The notes: generated by a model not told the origin, from the sequence alone. Positions 50,691-58,651 are shown, counted from the first letter of the stretch. The stretch: 64,000 bases of DNA from an uncultured Lachnospiraceae bacterium (GCA_910577015.1 CAJTKU010000006.1:62001-126000), one strand, 5' to 3'. Numbers and translations: made by a program.

Positions 50691-50712
50691 GGAAAATTTT
50701 ATGAAAAACGCA

Positions 50713-50741
50713 TTGACAATATACCGAAAAAGGTATATAAT
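50713..50741 (+). promoter_or_regulatory. Lysogeny-block promoter with operator dyad
   Basis: TTGACA (50713-50718), 17 bases, TATAAT (50736-50741): full consensus. The spacer holds ATATACC-GAAAAA-GGTATAT (50719-50738), an inverted repeat suited to the Xre-type repressor encoded downstream. Confidence 0.8.
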
Positions 50742-50808
50742 TTAAGACATAGAAAGGAGAACAGTAAGAAACTATAAAGCGCAAGGCGCAGAAAGGAGAA
50801 ACGGCAGA

Positions 50809-50925
50809 TTGGGTAAAAAGAAACAAAAGAAAAAGCCTATCAAATGGCAAGAGCTGGCGGCAAATGCACTGATAGACTTAATCGTAGGGGCGGCACTAAT
50901 CATAATAGACAAGCTATTAGGTTAG
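50809..50925 (+). CDS. Tiny basic membrane peptide
   Basis: 38 residues from TTG after AGAAAGGAGAAA: a Lys-rich head (MGKKKQKKKPIKW) and one hydrophobic helix (LIDLIVGAALIII). First product of the lysogeny promoter. Could be a small toxin-like or regulatory membrane peptide; function unknown. A GGCGGGC-GAAA-GCCCGCC hairpin follows it. Confidence 0.55.
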   Translation: MGKKKQKKKPIKWQELAANALIDLIVGAALIIIDKLLG

Positions 50926-50931
50926 AGCCAA

Positions 50932-50949
50932 AGGCGGGCGAAAGCCCGC
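50932..50949 (+). other. GC hairpin with GAAA tetraloop
   Basis: GGCGGGC-GAAA-GCCCGCC, similar in sequence to the DGR target hairpin at 46800. No T-tract. Confidence 0.5.
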
Positions 50950-50993
50950 CGCCTACTAAGAATATAACACAAACCCAAAGCCGAGTAAAGGGT

Positions 50994-51092
50994 ATGCTTT
51001 TGAAAATAGGTATTTTTTTGGTAGCCGCAGGGCTGGTAAAGCTGCTGGTAGCTCTGGTAATGAGAGCGAAAGAAAAGAGAGGTAAAGCATGA
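50994..51092 (+). CDS. Tiny membrane protein
   Basis: 32 residues: KIGIFLVAAGLVKLLVALV spans the membrane, then a basic tail. ATG 50994 after GAGTAAAGGG; the stop overlaps the Xre regulator start (ATGA). Confidence 0.5.
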   Translation: MLLKIGIFLVAAGLVKLLVALVMRAKEKRGKA

Positions 51093-51286
51093 ATTTAGGC
51101 GCAAATATCAAAAAAGTAAGAAAGAGCGCAGGCGTGACGCAGAAAGAACTTGCAGAACGCCTGCAAGTCTACCAGAAAGACATAAGCCGCTGGGAGAACA
51201 ACGAGCTTACACCGAGCGCATTAACACTGGCAAAAATATGTAATGAGCTGGGCGCATCTGCTGACGAGATTTTAGAGTTAAAATAA
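51089..51286 (+). CDS. Xre/Cro-type transcriptional regulator
   Basis: 65 residues, a single HTH_3 domain (GANIKKVRKSAGVTQKELAERLQVYQKDISRWENNELTPSALTLAKICNELGASADEILEL). It is the best candidate repressor for the lysogenic state and would bind the dyad in the promoter 350 bases upstream. There is no LexA-like peptidase, so induction would not be by self-cleavage. Confidence 0.85.
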   Translation: MNLGANIKKVRKSAGVTQKELAERLQVYQKDISRWENNELTPSALTLAKICNELGASADEILELK

Positions 51287-51310
51287 TTACGAAAGTGAGG
51301 TTTATTTATC

Positions 51311-51996
51311 ATGGGTAAAAAGAAAATGGTACTTTATGGGGCGGCTGCGCTATTTGCAGTAAGCGGAGTGGTGGCACTGCCGTCTGGGAATATTACGGGC
51401 GGTATCGGCTGCATAGTGATTGCTGCCGTATGTTTTCTGCTGGCACGCAAACCAGCAAGAGAGGCGGCAGGGCAGCAGGCAGCGCCAAGGACGGCGGGAA
51501 CACCTGCCGCTGGCAGCAGGATTGCGGAAACCATACGCACAAAAGTAGTGGGCGTGACTTTCCAGAACGACGACGGCGAAAGCAGGCAGGATATATTAAG
51601 CCGTATGACGGGCGACGAGGAAATAGAGATAGAGAAAACCACATACAACGGAGAGCCTGCCGCATATGTGAAATGGGGAAATAAAATACTGGGGTATTTA
51701 TCGGCAGAACTGGCAAAAGATTTGGCGGCAAAGTATCCTAATGCCCGCTATACCGCAGAAATACTGGAAATTTCTGGGGGGGGGTACAGACGTTTGGGTG
51801 TAATATAGAGCTTGACGTTATTGTAGAAGAACAGCAACGTAGCCAGCGTACAGCGGGCGAAACGATAGTATATATAGACCGCAGCAGTAAAAAGTACCAT
51901 AGTAAGCCTAATTGTTCTGGAATGAAAAACCCAAAGGGCATACCGCTAAGCCAAGCAAAGAAAAAATACACAGCTTGTAAGAAATGCTGTAAATGA
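51311..51996 (+). pseudogene. HIRAN-like membrane protein split at a run of nine G (phase-off form)
   Basis: The frame from ATG 51311 ends at 51808, 12 residues or so after a run of nine G (51776-51784). With ten G the frame continues to TGA 51994-51996, giving about 228 residues. The upstream part has two membrane segments (TGGIGCIVIAAVCFLLA) and the HIRAN-like VVGVTFQNDDGESRQDILSRM...YLSAELAKDLAAKYPN. The lost part begins QTFGCNIELDVIVEE, matching SYGCKITLRF of the paralogue at 35355, and ends with a Cys module (YHSKPNCSGM...YTACKKCC). Slippage phase variation or a sequencing error could explain it. Confidence 0.7.
51776..51784 (+). repeat. Run of nine G that breaks the HIRAN gene frame
   Basis: Homopolymer prone to slippage. 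Ten (or seven) G would restore the full-length frame. Confidence 0.7.
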
Positions 51997-52080
51997 GCTA
52001 TGAAATAAGAGCCGCAGACTTGTAAAAGAGTTTGCGGCTTTTCGTCGTATATAGACCACAACGAAAGAGAGGCAGAAACA

Positions 52081-53142
52081 ATGGCAAATAAAAAGGGCAG
52101 CCACCAGCTGACAAGGGCAGATAGGATAAAAATAGAGGCGCTGCTTAAAGAGGGCTTAAGCAAGGCGAAAATAGCGGCGCATCTGGGGGTACACCGCAGC
52201 ACTATATATAATGAACTGAAAAGGGGAGAGTATGAACACCGTAATAGTGACTGGACGACGGAAAAAAGATACAGCCCAGACATAGCGCAGGAAAAGGCAG
52301 AGGAAAATTTAAAAGTAAGAGGCACACAGCTTAAAATAGGCAATGATATTGCGTATGCAAATTATATAGAGGACAAAATAGTAAAAGAGGATTATAGCCC
52401 AGCGGCAGTGCTGGGGGAGCTTAAAGCGCAGGGAAGAGAGAAAGAATTTAATACTACCGTCTGCGTAGCCACTCTTTACAGTTACATAGATAAGGGCGTT
52501 TTCCTTAAGCTGACTAATAAGGATTTGCCAGTAAAGAAGAATAAAAAGCGGGGGTATAAGAAAGTACGCAAGCAGCAGGCACGGGCGACAGCAGGCGACA
52601 GCATAGAAAAGCGCCCAGAAGAGATAGACCAGCGGGAAGAGTTCGGACACTGGGAAATGGATAGCGTGATAGGAAAGCGGGGAGTGTCTAAAAACGTGCT
52701 GCTGGTACTGACAGAAAGAAAGACACGGGACGAGATTATATTTAAGCTGCCAGACCATACAGACGAGGCGGTAGTAGCGGCGCTGGATAGATTAGAGCGC
52801 AGATACGGTGCAGATATGTTTAGACAGATATTTAAGACAATCACGGTAGACAATGGCAGCGAGTTTGCCGACGTGAACGGCTTAGAGCGTTCTATACTGA
52901 TAGAGGGGAAAAAGAGGACACATTTATATTACTGCCACCCATATAGCAGCTGGGAGCGTGGCACGAATGAGGTAACAAATAAAATGGTACGCCGTAAAGT
53001 GCCAAAGGGTACAAACTTTGACGATAAGACCGACGAGGAAATAGAGAAAATAGAGGGCTGGATAAACGGCTACCCACGCAGGATACATGGCTACCGTTCT
53101 GCTGGGGAGCTTTTCGCAGAAGAGCTGGAAAAGCTGGCTTAA
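52081..53142 (+). CDS. IS30-family DDE transposase, probable phage integrase
   Basis: 353 residues. N-terminal HTH (LTRADRIKIEALLKEGLSKAKIAAHLGVHRSTIYNELKRG), then an RNase-H-like catalytic core with D194 (GHWEMDSVIG), D257 (TVDNGSEFAD) and a Glu in SSWERGTNE (E292), the IS30 DDE set. It has a good ribosome site (AAAGAGAGGC). It is the last gene of the prophage, about 220 bases from the right edge, where phage integrases usually sit. No close IS30 terminal repeats flank the gene alone, so it does not look like an insertion sequence that landed in the phage. IS30 enzymes join ends with short target duplications. Confidence 0.85.
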   Translation: MANKKGSHQLTRADRIKIEALLKEGLSKAKIAAHLGVHRSTIYNELKRGEYEHRNSDWTTEKRYSPDIAQEKAEENLKVRGTQLKIGNDIAYANYIEDKIVKEDYSPAAVLGELKAQGREKEFNTTVCVATLYSYIDKGVFLKLTNKDLPVKKNKKRGYKKVRKQQARATAGDSIEKRPEEIDQREEFGHWEMDSVIGKRGVSKNVLLVLTERKTRDEIIFKLPDHTDEAVVAALDRLERRYGADMFRQIFKTITVDNGSEFADVNGLERSILIEGKKRTHLYYCHPYSSWERGTNEVTNKMVRRKVPKGTNFDDKTDEEIEKIEGWINGYPRRIHGYRSAGELFAEELEKLA

Positions 53143-53363
53143 TATCAGATATAGCGACTTTGAGAGGCTGGCAGTAGTGGCAGCCTTAAAATTGCGCCCA
53201 TTCCAGTAAAAGGGAGTTTACAAGGCGGGCGCACTCTGGTATAGTAAGGGTAGCATATCTGCTGTATTTCATTCTGTATAGTTAAATTCTACAAAATACC
53301 CACTACCCAATTAGTAAATATGCCGAAAGTGAAAAAATGTTCAAAAAAAGGTTGAAATTTTTA
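53143..53363. other. Right-end non-coding region of the prophage
   Basis: 221 bases without a reading frame. It holds a weak GGCTG/CAGCC hairpin (53165-53184), an A-rich stretch, and ATTTCATTCT (53266-53275), the inverse of AGAATGAAAT at 19266-19275 near the left edge. Confidence 0.6.
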
Positions 53364-53378
53364 TCCTGATTGATTTTT
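53364..53378. repeat. Right copy of 15-bp direct repeat
   Basis: TCCTGATTGATTTTT, identical to 19241-19255, ending 11 bases before the rpsJ -35 box. Confidence 0.45.
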
Positions 53379-53389
53379 TAAAAAAATGC

Positions 53390-53418
53390 TTGCATTTCCT
53401 CAAAAGACCATGTATACT
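53390..53418 (+). promoter_or_regulatory. rpsJ (S10 operon) promoter
   Basis: TTGCAT (53390-53395), 17 bases, TATACT (53413-53418). Drives the ribosomal operon from a point directly next to the prophage end. Confidence 0.8.
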
Positions 53419-53424
53419 ATGTGT

Positions 53425-53686
53425 TGCTGTGGCATGATAGCTGTGAAGCGCGAGGTTGCTGCTGAAGGACGATGCCTGATAGCAGGTTTTCCGTGGAGCG
53501 AATGTCAAGTTAGGAAACTGACGACAAGTCACTGTACAAAGTTCATGTCTGTCGAGGGACAGAAACAACCGTGAGAAACGATGTGTAAAGCAGTAATGTG
53601 TTTTTAAACAGGATACACACGGGAGAGTGTACAGTCACCGCTTGTCGTACTTCAATCAAAAGTGCGAAAAGGAGGCGACTTTTTTT
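53425..53686 (+). promoter_or_regulatory. S10 operon leader
   Basis: About 260 transcribed non-coding bases with several short inverted repeats (for example CTGTCGAGGGACAG, GTGTACAGTCACC). Long leaders before rpsJ in bacteria often carry ribosomal-protein feedback control; the ligand here is not determined. Confidence 0.5.
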
Positions 53687-54007
53687 ATGGCAACAAGTCA
53701 AGTAATGAGAATTACACTGAAAGCATACGATCATCAACTGGTTGATGCGTCTGCCAAAAAAATCATCGAAACAGTCAAGAAGAACGGGTCTCAGGTAAGC
53801 GGACCGGTACCTCTTCCTACCAAAAAGGAAGTGGTAACCATCTTAAGGGCAGTCCACAAATATAAGGATTCCCGCGAGCAGTTTGAGCAGAGAACCCATA
53901 AAAGACTGATTGATATCATTGCACCGACCCAGAAGACGGTTGATGCATTGCAGAGACTGGAAATGCCTGCGGGCGTTTACATCGATATCAAGATGAAGAC
54001 CAAATAA
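53687..54007 (+). CDS. rpsJ: 30S ribosomal protein S10
   Basis: 106 residues, full length. MRITLKAYDHQLVDASAKKIIETVKKNGSQVSGPVPLPTKKEVVTILRAVHKYKDSREQFEQRTHKRLIDI is the S10 core, including the HKRLIDI motif. S10 sits in the 30S head and also joins NusB in antitermination. First gene of the operon; ATG 53687 with AAGGAGGCG. Confidence 0.98.
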   Translation: MATSQVMRITLKAYDHQLVDASAKKIIETVKKNGSQVSGPVPLPTKKEVVTILRAVHKYKDSREQFEQRTHKRLIDIIAPTQKTVDALQRLEMPAGVYIDIKMKTK

Positions 54008-54081
54008 CAAGTAAAACCAATAATATCCCCTACTAGTATGGACGCGGATGCGTCCCGCTGTAGAACAAACAGGAGGAAAAC

Positions 54082-54765
54082 ATGAAAAAAGCGATTTTGG
54101 CAACAAAAGTCGGAATGACTCAAATCTTCAATGAAGACGGCGTTCTTGTTCCCGTAACGGTTCTTCAGGCAGGTCCCTGTGTGGTTACACAGATTAAGAC
54201 GGTCGAAAATGACGGTTACAGTGCAGTACAGGTAGGCTTTGTGGACAAGAAAGACAAAACCGTAAACAAGGATGCGAGCGGCAAGAAAGAAATCATCCAC
54301 AGGCACGGCGCTTCAAAAGCCGAGCAGGGACATTTCAAGAAAGCCGGCGTTACATCCAAGAGGTATGTGAGAGAATTTAAGTTTGAAAATGCAGAAGAGT
54401 ACACGCTTGGCTCCGAAATCAAGGCTGATATTTTTGCAGCGGGCGACAAGATTGATGCATCTGCAATTTCCAAAGGTAAAGGTTTCCAGGGTGCTATCAA
54501 GAGACACGGACAGCACAGAGGACCTATGGCCCATGGTTCCAAATTCCATCGTCATCAGGGTTCCAATGGCGCCTGCTCTTCTCCCAGCCGCGTATTCAAA
54601 GGAAAAGGGATGCCCGGACATATGGGATGTGTAAAGGTAACGGTTCAGAATCTGGAAGTCATCAGAGTGGATGCGGAAAAGAACCTGCTTTTAGTAAAGG
54701 GCGCAGTACCCGGACCCAAGAAAGCTTTAGTGACAGTGAAAGAAACCGTAAAGGTTGAAGCTTAA
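54082..54765 (+). CDS. rplC: 50S ribosomal protein L3
   Basis: 227 residues. The loop GKGFQGAIKRHGQHRGPMAHGSKFHR approaches the peptidyl-transferase centre. The protein is somewhat longer than E. coli L3 because of an insert after DKKDKTVNKDAS. AGGAGG precedes the ATG. Confidence 0.98.
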   Translation: MKKAILATKVGMTQIFNEDGVLVPVTVLQAGPCVVTQIKTVENDGYSAVQVGFVDKKDKTVNKDASGKKEIIHRHGASKAEQGHFKKAGVTSKRYVREFKFENAEEYTLGSEIKADIFAAGDKIDASAISKGKGFQGAIKRHGQHRGPMAHGSKFHRHQGSNGACSSPSRVFKGKGMPGHMGCVKVTVQNLEVIRVDAEKNLLLVKGAVPGPKKALVTVKETVKVEA

Positions 54766-54810
54766 CAGCGCATCTCGTGACGCGCAGATGAAAGGAGGAC
54801 TTAAACAGAA

Positions 54811-55431
54811 ATGGCAAACGTATCTGTTTATAATATGGAAGGCAAAGAAGTCGGTAAAATCGACTTGAGCGATGCTGTGTTTGGTGTCGAAGTAAATGAA
54901 CATCTTGTACACATGGCAGTGGTACAGCATCTTGCAAACAAACGTCAGGGAACACAGAAAGCAAAAACACGTTCCGAAGTTTCCGGCGGCGGAAGGAAGC
55001 CCTGGAGGCAGAAAGGAACCGGTCACGCAAGACAGGGTTCAACCAGGTCTCCCCAGTGGAAAGGCGGCGGAGTGGTATTTGCTCCCGTGCCCAGGGATTA
55101 TTCCTTCAAATTAAACAAGAAAGAAAAGAGAGCAGCATTAAAGTCAGCGCTTACAAGCAAAGTGATGGATGAAAAGATTGTAGTGGTTGACGAGTTGAAA
55201 TTTGACGAAATCAAGACCAAGAATTTCAAAACGGTGATGGATAACCTCAAGGTGGATAAAGGTTTGGTTGTTCTTGCAGAGAATGACAAAAACGTTATCT
55301 TGTCCGCAAGGAACATCCCCACAATAGAAACTACTTCTATCGGCACCTTAAACGTATACGACGTTATGAAGGCAGGCAAGGTAGTGCTGACCAAGGATGC
55401 CGTTTCCAAGATTGAGGAGGTATACGCATAA
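54811..55431 (+). CDS. rplD: 50S ribosomal protein L4
   Basis: 206 residues. The exit-tunnel loop SEVSGGGRKPWRQKGTGHARQGSTRSPQWKGGGVVFAP is complete. L4 can also act as operon regulator in some bacteria. Its stop overlaps the L23 start. Confidence 0.98.
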   Translation: MANVSVYNMEGKEVGKIDLSDAVFGVEVNEHLVHMAVVQHLANKRQGTQKAKTRSEVSGGGRKPWRQKGTGHARQGSTRSPQWKGGGVVFAPVPRDYSFKLNKKEKRAALKSALTSKVMDEKIVVVDELKFDEIKTKNFKTVMDNLKVDKGLVVLAENDKNVILSARNIPTIETTSIGTLNVYDVMKAGKVVLTKDAVSKIEEVYA

Positions 55432-55730
55432 TGGCTGATATCAAATACTATGACGTAATCCTCAAGCCGGTTATTACAGAAAAGAGCATGGCCGGTATGA
55501 GTGAAAAGAAATATACTTTCCTGGTTCATCCGGAAGCAAACAAGACTCAGATTAAGGAAGCCGTTGAGAAAATGTTCGAGGGAGCCAAAGTAGCAAAGGT
55601 AAATACCCAGAATTACGACGGCAAGACAAAAAGACGCGGTATGACAGTCGGCAAGACTGCAAAGACCAAGAAAGCCATTGTACAGCTTACCGCTGACAGC
55701 AAGGATATCGAAATCTTCGCTGGATTATAA
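55431..55730 (+). CDS. rplW: 50S ribosomal protein L23
   Basis: 99 residues: DVILKPVITEKSMAGMSEKKYTFLVHPEANKTQIKEAVEKMF is the family core, at the tunnel exit where SRP and trigger factor dock. Overlaps rplD by one base. Confidence 0.97.
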   Translation: MADIKYYDVILKPVITEKSMAGMSEKKYTFLVHPEANKTQIKEAVEKMFEGAKVAKVNTQNYDGKTKRRGMTVGKTAKTKKAIVQLTADSKDIEIFAGL

Positions 55731-55796
55731 TAGTCGGGTTAAAGTATGCGGCGCAGAGAGCCGCGCAAAGAATCTAAAAGAAAAGGAGATATAACA

Positions 55797-56639
55797 ATGG
55801 GAATTAAGAAATACAACCCATATACACCTTCCAGAAGGCATATGACCGGTTCCGATTTCTCTGAAATCACAAAGAAAACGCCTGAGAAATCCCTCTGTGT
55901 GTCTTTGGAAAAGAATGCAGGCCGCAACAATCAGGGAAAGATTACGGTGAGACACCGTGGCGGCGGTTCCAGAAGGAAATACAGGATTATTGATTTCAAG
56001 AGAAACAAGGATGGTATTCCGGCAAGAGTAATTGGTATCGAGTACGACCCTAACAGGACGGCAAATATCGCGCTTATCTGTTATGAAGACGGTCAGAAGG
56101 CTTATATTCTGGCTCCGGAAGGACTTACCGACGGCATGAAAGTCATGAACGGCGCACAGGCGGAAGTGAGAGTAGGAAACTGCCTGCCGTTGTCTGAGAT
56201 TCCTGTCGGTACACAGATACACAACATTGAATTATATCCCGGCAGGGGCGGCCAGCTGGTTCGTTCCGCAGGCAACAGCGCACAGCTGATGGCAAAGGAA
56301 GGAAAATATGCCACACTCAGGCTTCCCTCCGGTGAAATGAGAATGGTTCCTCTTTTATGCAGGGCAACCGTAGGTGTTGTAGGCAATGTCGACCACAACC
56401 TTATCAATATCGGTAAAGCAGGACGTAAGCGCCACATGGGCATCCGCCCTACGGTACGCGGTTCCGTCATGAACCCGAACGACCATCCTCACGGTGGTGG
56501 TGAAGGAAAGACCGGTATCGGACGTCCCGGACCCAGTACCCCTTGGGGCAAACCTGCACTCGGCTTGAAGACGCGTAAGAAGAAAAACAAATCCAACAAG
56601 CTGATTGTAAGAAGAAGAGACGGCAAGGCTATCAAATAA
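55797..56639 (+). CDS. rplB: 50S ribosomal protein L2
   Basis: 280 residues. MGIKKYNPYTPSRRHMTGSDF start; RNA-binding and catalytic-centre region GKAGRKRHMGIRPTVRGSVMNPNDHPHGGGEGK with the conserved His residues. ATG 55797 after AAAAGGAGAT. Confidence 0.98.
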   Translation: MGIKKYNPYTPSRRHMTGSDFSEITKKTPEKSLCVSLEKNAGRNNQGKITVRHRGGGSRRKYRIIDFKRNKDGIPARVIGIEYDPNRTANIALICYEDGQKAYILAPEGLTDGMKVMNGAQAEVRVGNCLPLSEIPVGTQIHNIELYPGRGGQLVRSAGNSAQLMAKEGKYATLRLPSGEMRMVPLLCRATVGVVGNVDHNLINIGKAGRKRHMGIRPTVRGSVMNPNDHPHGGGEGKTGIGRPGPSTPWGKPALGLKTRKKKNKSNKLIVRRRDGKAIK

Positions 56640-56655
56640 TTAAGGAGGAAAGACA

Positions 56656-56937
56656 ATGGCTAGATCACTGAAAAAAGGACCGTTCGCAGACCAGAGCTTA
56701 CTGAAAAAAGTAGATGCCCTAAATGCATCAGGACAGAAGCAGGTTATCAAAACCTGGTCCCGTCGTTCTACAATTTTCCCTTCTTTTGTGGGACATACAA
56801 TTGCAGTTCACGATGGCAGAAAGCACGTTCCCGTATATGTAACGGAAGATATGGTTGGACATAAACTTGGTGAGTTTGTTGCCACCAGAACTTTTAGAGG
56901 ACATGGCAAGGACGAAAAGAAGTCTAAAGTAAGATAG
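56656..56937 (+). CDS. rpsS: 30S ribosomal protein S19
   Basis: 93 residues; RSLKKGPFADQSLLKKVDALN and KTWSRRSTIFPSFVGHTIAVHDGRKHVPVYVTEDMVGHKLGEF are diagnostic. Binds the 30S head with S13. Confidence 0.98.
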   Translation: MARSLKKGPFADQSLLKKVDALNASGQKQVIKTWSRRSTIFPSFVGHTIAVHDGRKHVPVYVTEDMVGHKLGEFVATRTFRGHGKDEKKSKVR

Positions 56938-56958
56938 TTTGAAAGGAGGAACAATTCT

Positions 56959-57348
56959 ATGGCTAAGGGACATAGAAGTCAAATTAAGAGAGAAAGAAAT
57001 GCGCAGAAAGATACAAGACCTTCAGCTAAGTTATCTTACGCAAGGGTTTCTGTTCAGAAAGCATGTTTCGTATTGGATGCCATAAGGGGCAAAGATGTGC
57101 AGACCGCACTTGCCGTTCTGGCTTATAATCCCAGATATGCATCCAGCGTTATTAAGAAGTTATTAGAATCAGCTATCGCAAACGCTGAAAACAATAATGG
57201 CATGAATCCTGACAACCTTTATATTGCAGAGTGTTTTGCAAATAAAGGTCCCACAATGAAGAGGGTCAGACCGAGGGCGCAGGGCAGGGCTTACAGGATT
57301 GAAAAGCAGATGAGCCATATTACCATCGTTCTGGACGAGAAGAAGTAG
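56959..57348 (+). CDS. rplV: 50S ribosomal protein L22
   Basis: 129 residues. The tunnel hairpin GPTMKRVRPRAQGRAYRIEKQMSHITIVL is intact. AAAGGAGGA before the ATG. Confidence 0.98.
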   Translation: MAKGHRSQIKRERNAQKDTRPSAKLSYARVSVQKACFVLDAIRGKDVQTALAVLAYNPRYASSVIKKLLESAIANAENNNGMNPDNLYIAECFANKGPTMKRVRPRAQGRAYRIEKQMSHITIVLDEKK

Positions 57349-57364
57349 GAAGGGAGAAAAAGTT

Positions 57365-58018
57365 ATGGGACAGAAAGTTAATCCTCACGGCCTTAGAGTC
57401 GGCGTTATTAAAGATTGGGATTCAAAATGGTACGCTGATGCAGAATTCTCTGACTATTTAGTAGAAGACTACAACATCAGGACGTACTTAAAGAAAAAAT
57501 TGTTTGCTGCCGGTATCTCCAAAATTGAGATTGAAAGAGCTTCCGACAGGGTAAAAGTGATTATTTATACAGCAAAACCCGGCGTGGTAATCGGCAAGGG
57601 CGGCGCTGAAATTGAAGTGACCAAGAATGAACTTGCTAAAATGACTGACAAGAAGGTTCTGGTAGACATCAAGGAAATCAAAAGACCGGATAAGGATGCA
57701 CAGCTTGTGGCGGAAAATATTGCACAGCAGCTTGAAAACCGTGTATCTTTCAGACGCGCCATGAAATCCTGCATGGGCAGAACCATGAAAGCCGGTGCGC
57801 TTGGCATCAAGGCTTCCTGCTCCGGACGTCTGGGCGGCGCCGATATGGCACGTACCGAGTTTTACAATGAGGGAACCATTCCCCTGCAGACATTGAGAGC
57901 AGATATTGATTATGGCTTCGCTGAGGCTGACACTACTTACGGTAAGGTTGGCGTTAAGGTATGGATTTACAAAGGCGAAGTACTTCCCACTAAAAATCAG
58001 GAAGGGAGCGAGAAATAG
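57365..58018 (+). CDS. rpsC: 30S ribosomal protein S3
   Basis: 217 residues. MGQKVNPHGLRVGVIKDWDSKWYAD; KH domain with VVIGKGGAEIEVTKNEL; C-terminal GRLGGADMARTEFYNEG. Lines the mRNA entry site. Confidence 0.98.
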   Translation: MGQKVNPHGLRVGVIKDWDSKWYADAEFSDYLVEDYNIRTYLKKKLFAAGISKIEIERASDRVKVIIYTAKPGVVIGKGGAEIEVTKNELAKMTDKKVLVDIKEIKRPDKDAQLVAENIAQQLENRVSFRRAMKSCMGRTMKAGALGIKASCSGRLGGADMARTEFYNEGTIPLQTLRADIDYGFAEADTTYGKVGVKVWIYKGEVLPTKNQEGSEK

Positions 58019-58020
58019 TT

Positions 58021-58461
58021 ATGTTAATGCCTAAGAGAGTAAAACGTCGTAAACAGTTCCGTGGCAGTATGGCCGGTAAGGCTATGAGGGGCAACACTCT
58101 GACTTTCGGCGAATATGGCCTGGTGGCTACCGAACCCTGCTGGATTAAGTCCAATCAGATTGAAGCAGCCCGTATCGCACTTACCCGTTATACAAAACGT
58201 ACCGGTAAAGTCTGGATTAAGATTTTCCCGGATAAACCAGTAACAGCAAAACCGGCAGAAACACGTATGGGTTCCGGTAAAGGTACATTGGAATACTGGG
58301 TAGCAGTTGTGAAACCTGGACGTGTAATGTTTGAAATTGCAGGAGTTCCCGAGGAGTCCGCTAAAGAAGCATTACGTCTTGCAATGCACAAACTCCCTTG
58401 TAAATGTAAGATTGTTTCTAAAGCAGATTTGGAAGGCGGTGTGTCAAATGAAAACAAATAA
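58021..58461 (+). CDS. rplP: 50S ribosomal protein L16
   Basis: 146 residues: MLMPKRVKRRKQFRGSMAGKA, then GLVATEPCWIKSNQIEAARIALTRYTKRTGKVWIKIFPDKPVT and RMGSGKG. Overlaps rpmC by 14 bases. Confidence 0.98.
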   Translation: MLMPKRVKRRKQFRGSMAGKAMRGNTLTFGEYGLVATEPCWIKSNQIEAARIALTRYTKRTGKVWIKIFPDKPVTAKPAETRMGSGKGTLEYWVAVVKPGRVMFEIAGVPEESAKEALRLAMHKLPCKCKIVSKADLEGGVSNENK

Positions 58462-58651
58462 GTATGTAGAAGATTTGAAAAATAAATCAGAAGCAGAACT
58501 GGCAAACGAATTAGTCGCTGCTAAAAAAGAGCTTTTCAATTTGAGATTCCAGAACGCAACCAACCAGTTGGACAATACGGCAAGAATCAAAGAAGTGAGA
58601 AAGAATATTGCCCGCATCCAGACTGTAATGACTGAGAAAGCAAACGCTTAA
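58448..58651 (+). CDS. rpmC: 50S ribosomal protein L29
   Basis: 67 residues, two helices: KYVEDLKNKSEAELANELVAAKKELFNLRFQNATNQLDNTARIKEVRKNIARIQTVMTE. ATG 58448 lies inside the end of rplP, so translation is coupled. Confidence 0.96.
   Translation: MKTNKYVEDLKNKSEAELANELVAAKKELFNLRFQNATNQLDNTARIKEVRKNIARIQTVMTEKANA

Larger units (their letters stand above)
19241..53378. mobile_element. Siphovirus prophage with DGR and IS30-type transposase
   Basis: About 34 kb of phage genes in functional order, nearly all on the plus strand: replication and partition, late regulator, terminase, head, tail, DGR, lysis, Xre regulator, transposase. All structural modules needed for a virion seem present. Bounds are taken from a 15-bp direct repeat, TCCTGATTGATTTTT (19241-19255 and 53364-53378), and are provisional. 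The right end abuts the rpsJ promoter. No tyrosine or serine integrase was found; the only recombinase is the IS30-family enzyme at the right end. The element is GGCC-free apart from one site. Confidence 0.85.

Noticed and set aside
52081..53142. The IS30 gene as an ordinary insertion sequence that landed in the prophage
   Set aside because: No inverted repeats directly flanking the gene, phage-like codon use and GGCC-free sequence, and a position where integrase genes normally are. Not fully excluded.
19266..53275. AGAATGAAAT (19266-19275) and its inverse (53266-53275) as terminal inverted repeats of the transposing phage
   Set aside because: Only ten exact bases; placed unequally from the 15-bp repeats (10 and 88 bases) with no matching target duplication outside. 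Kept only as a weak hint.
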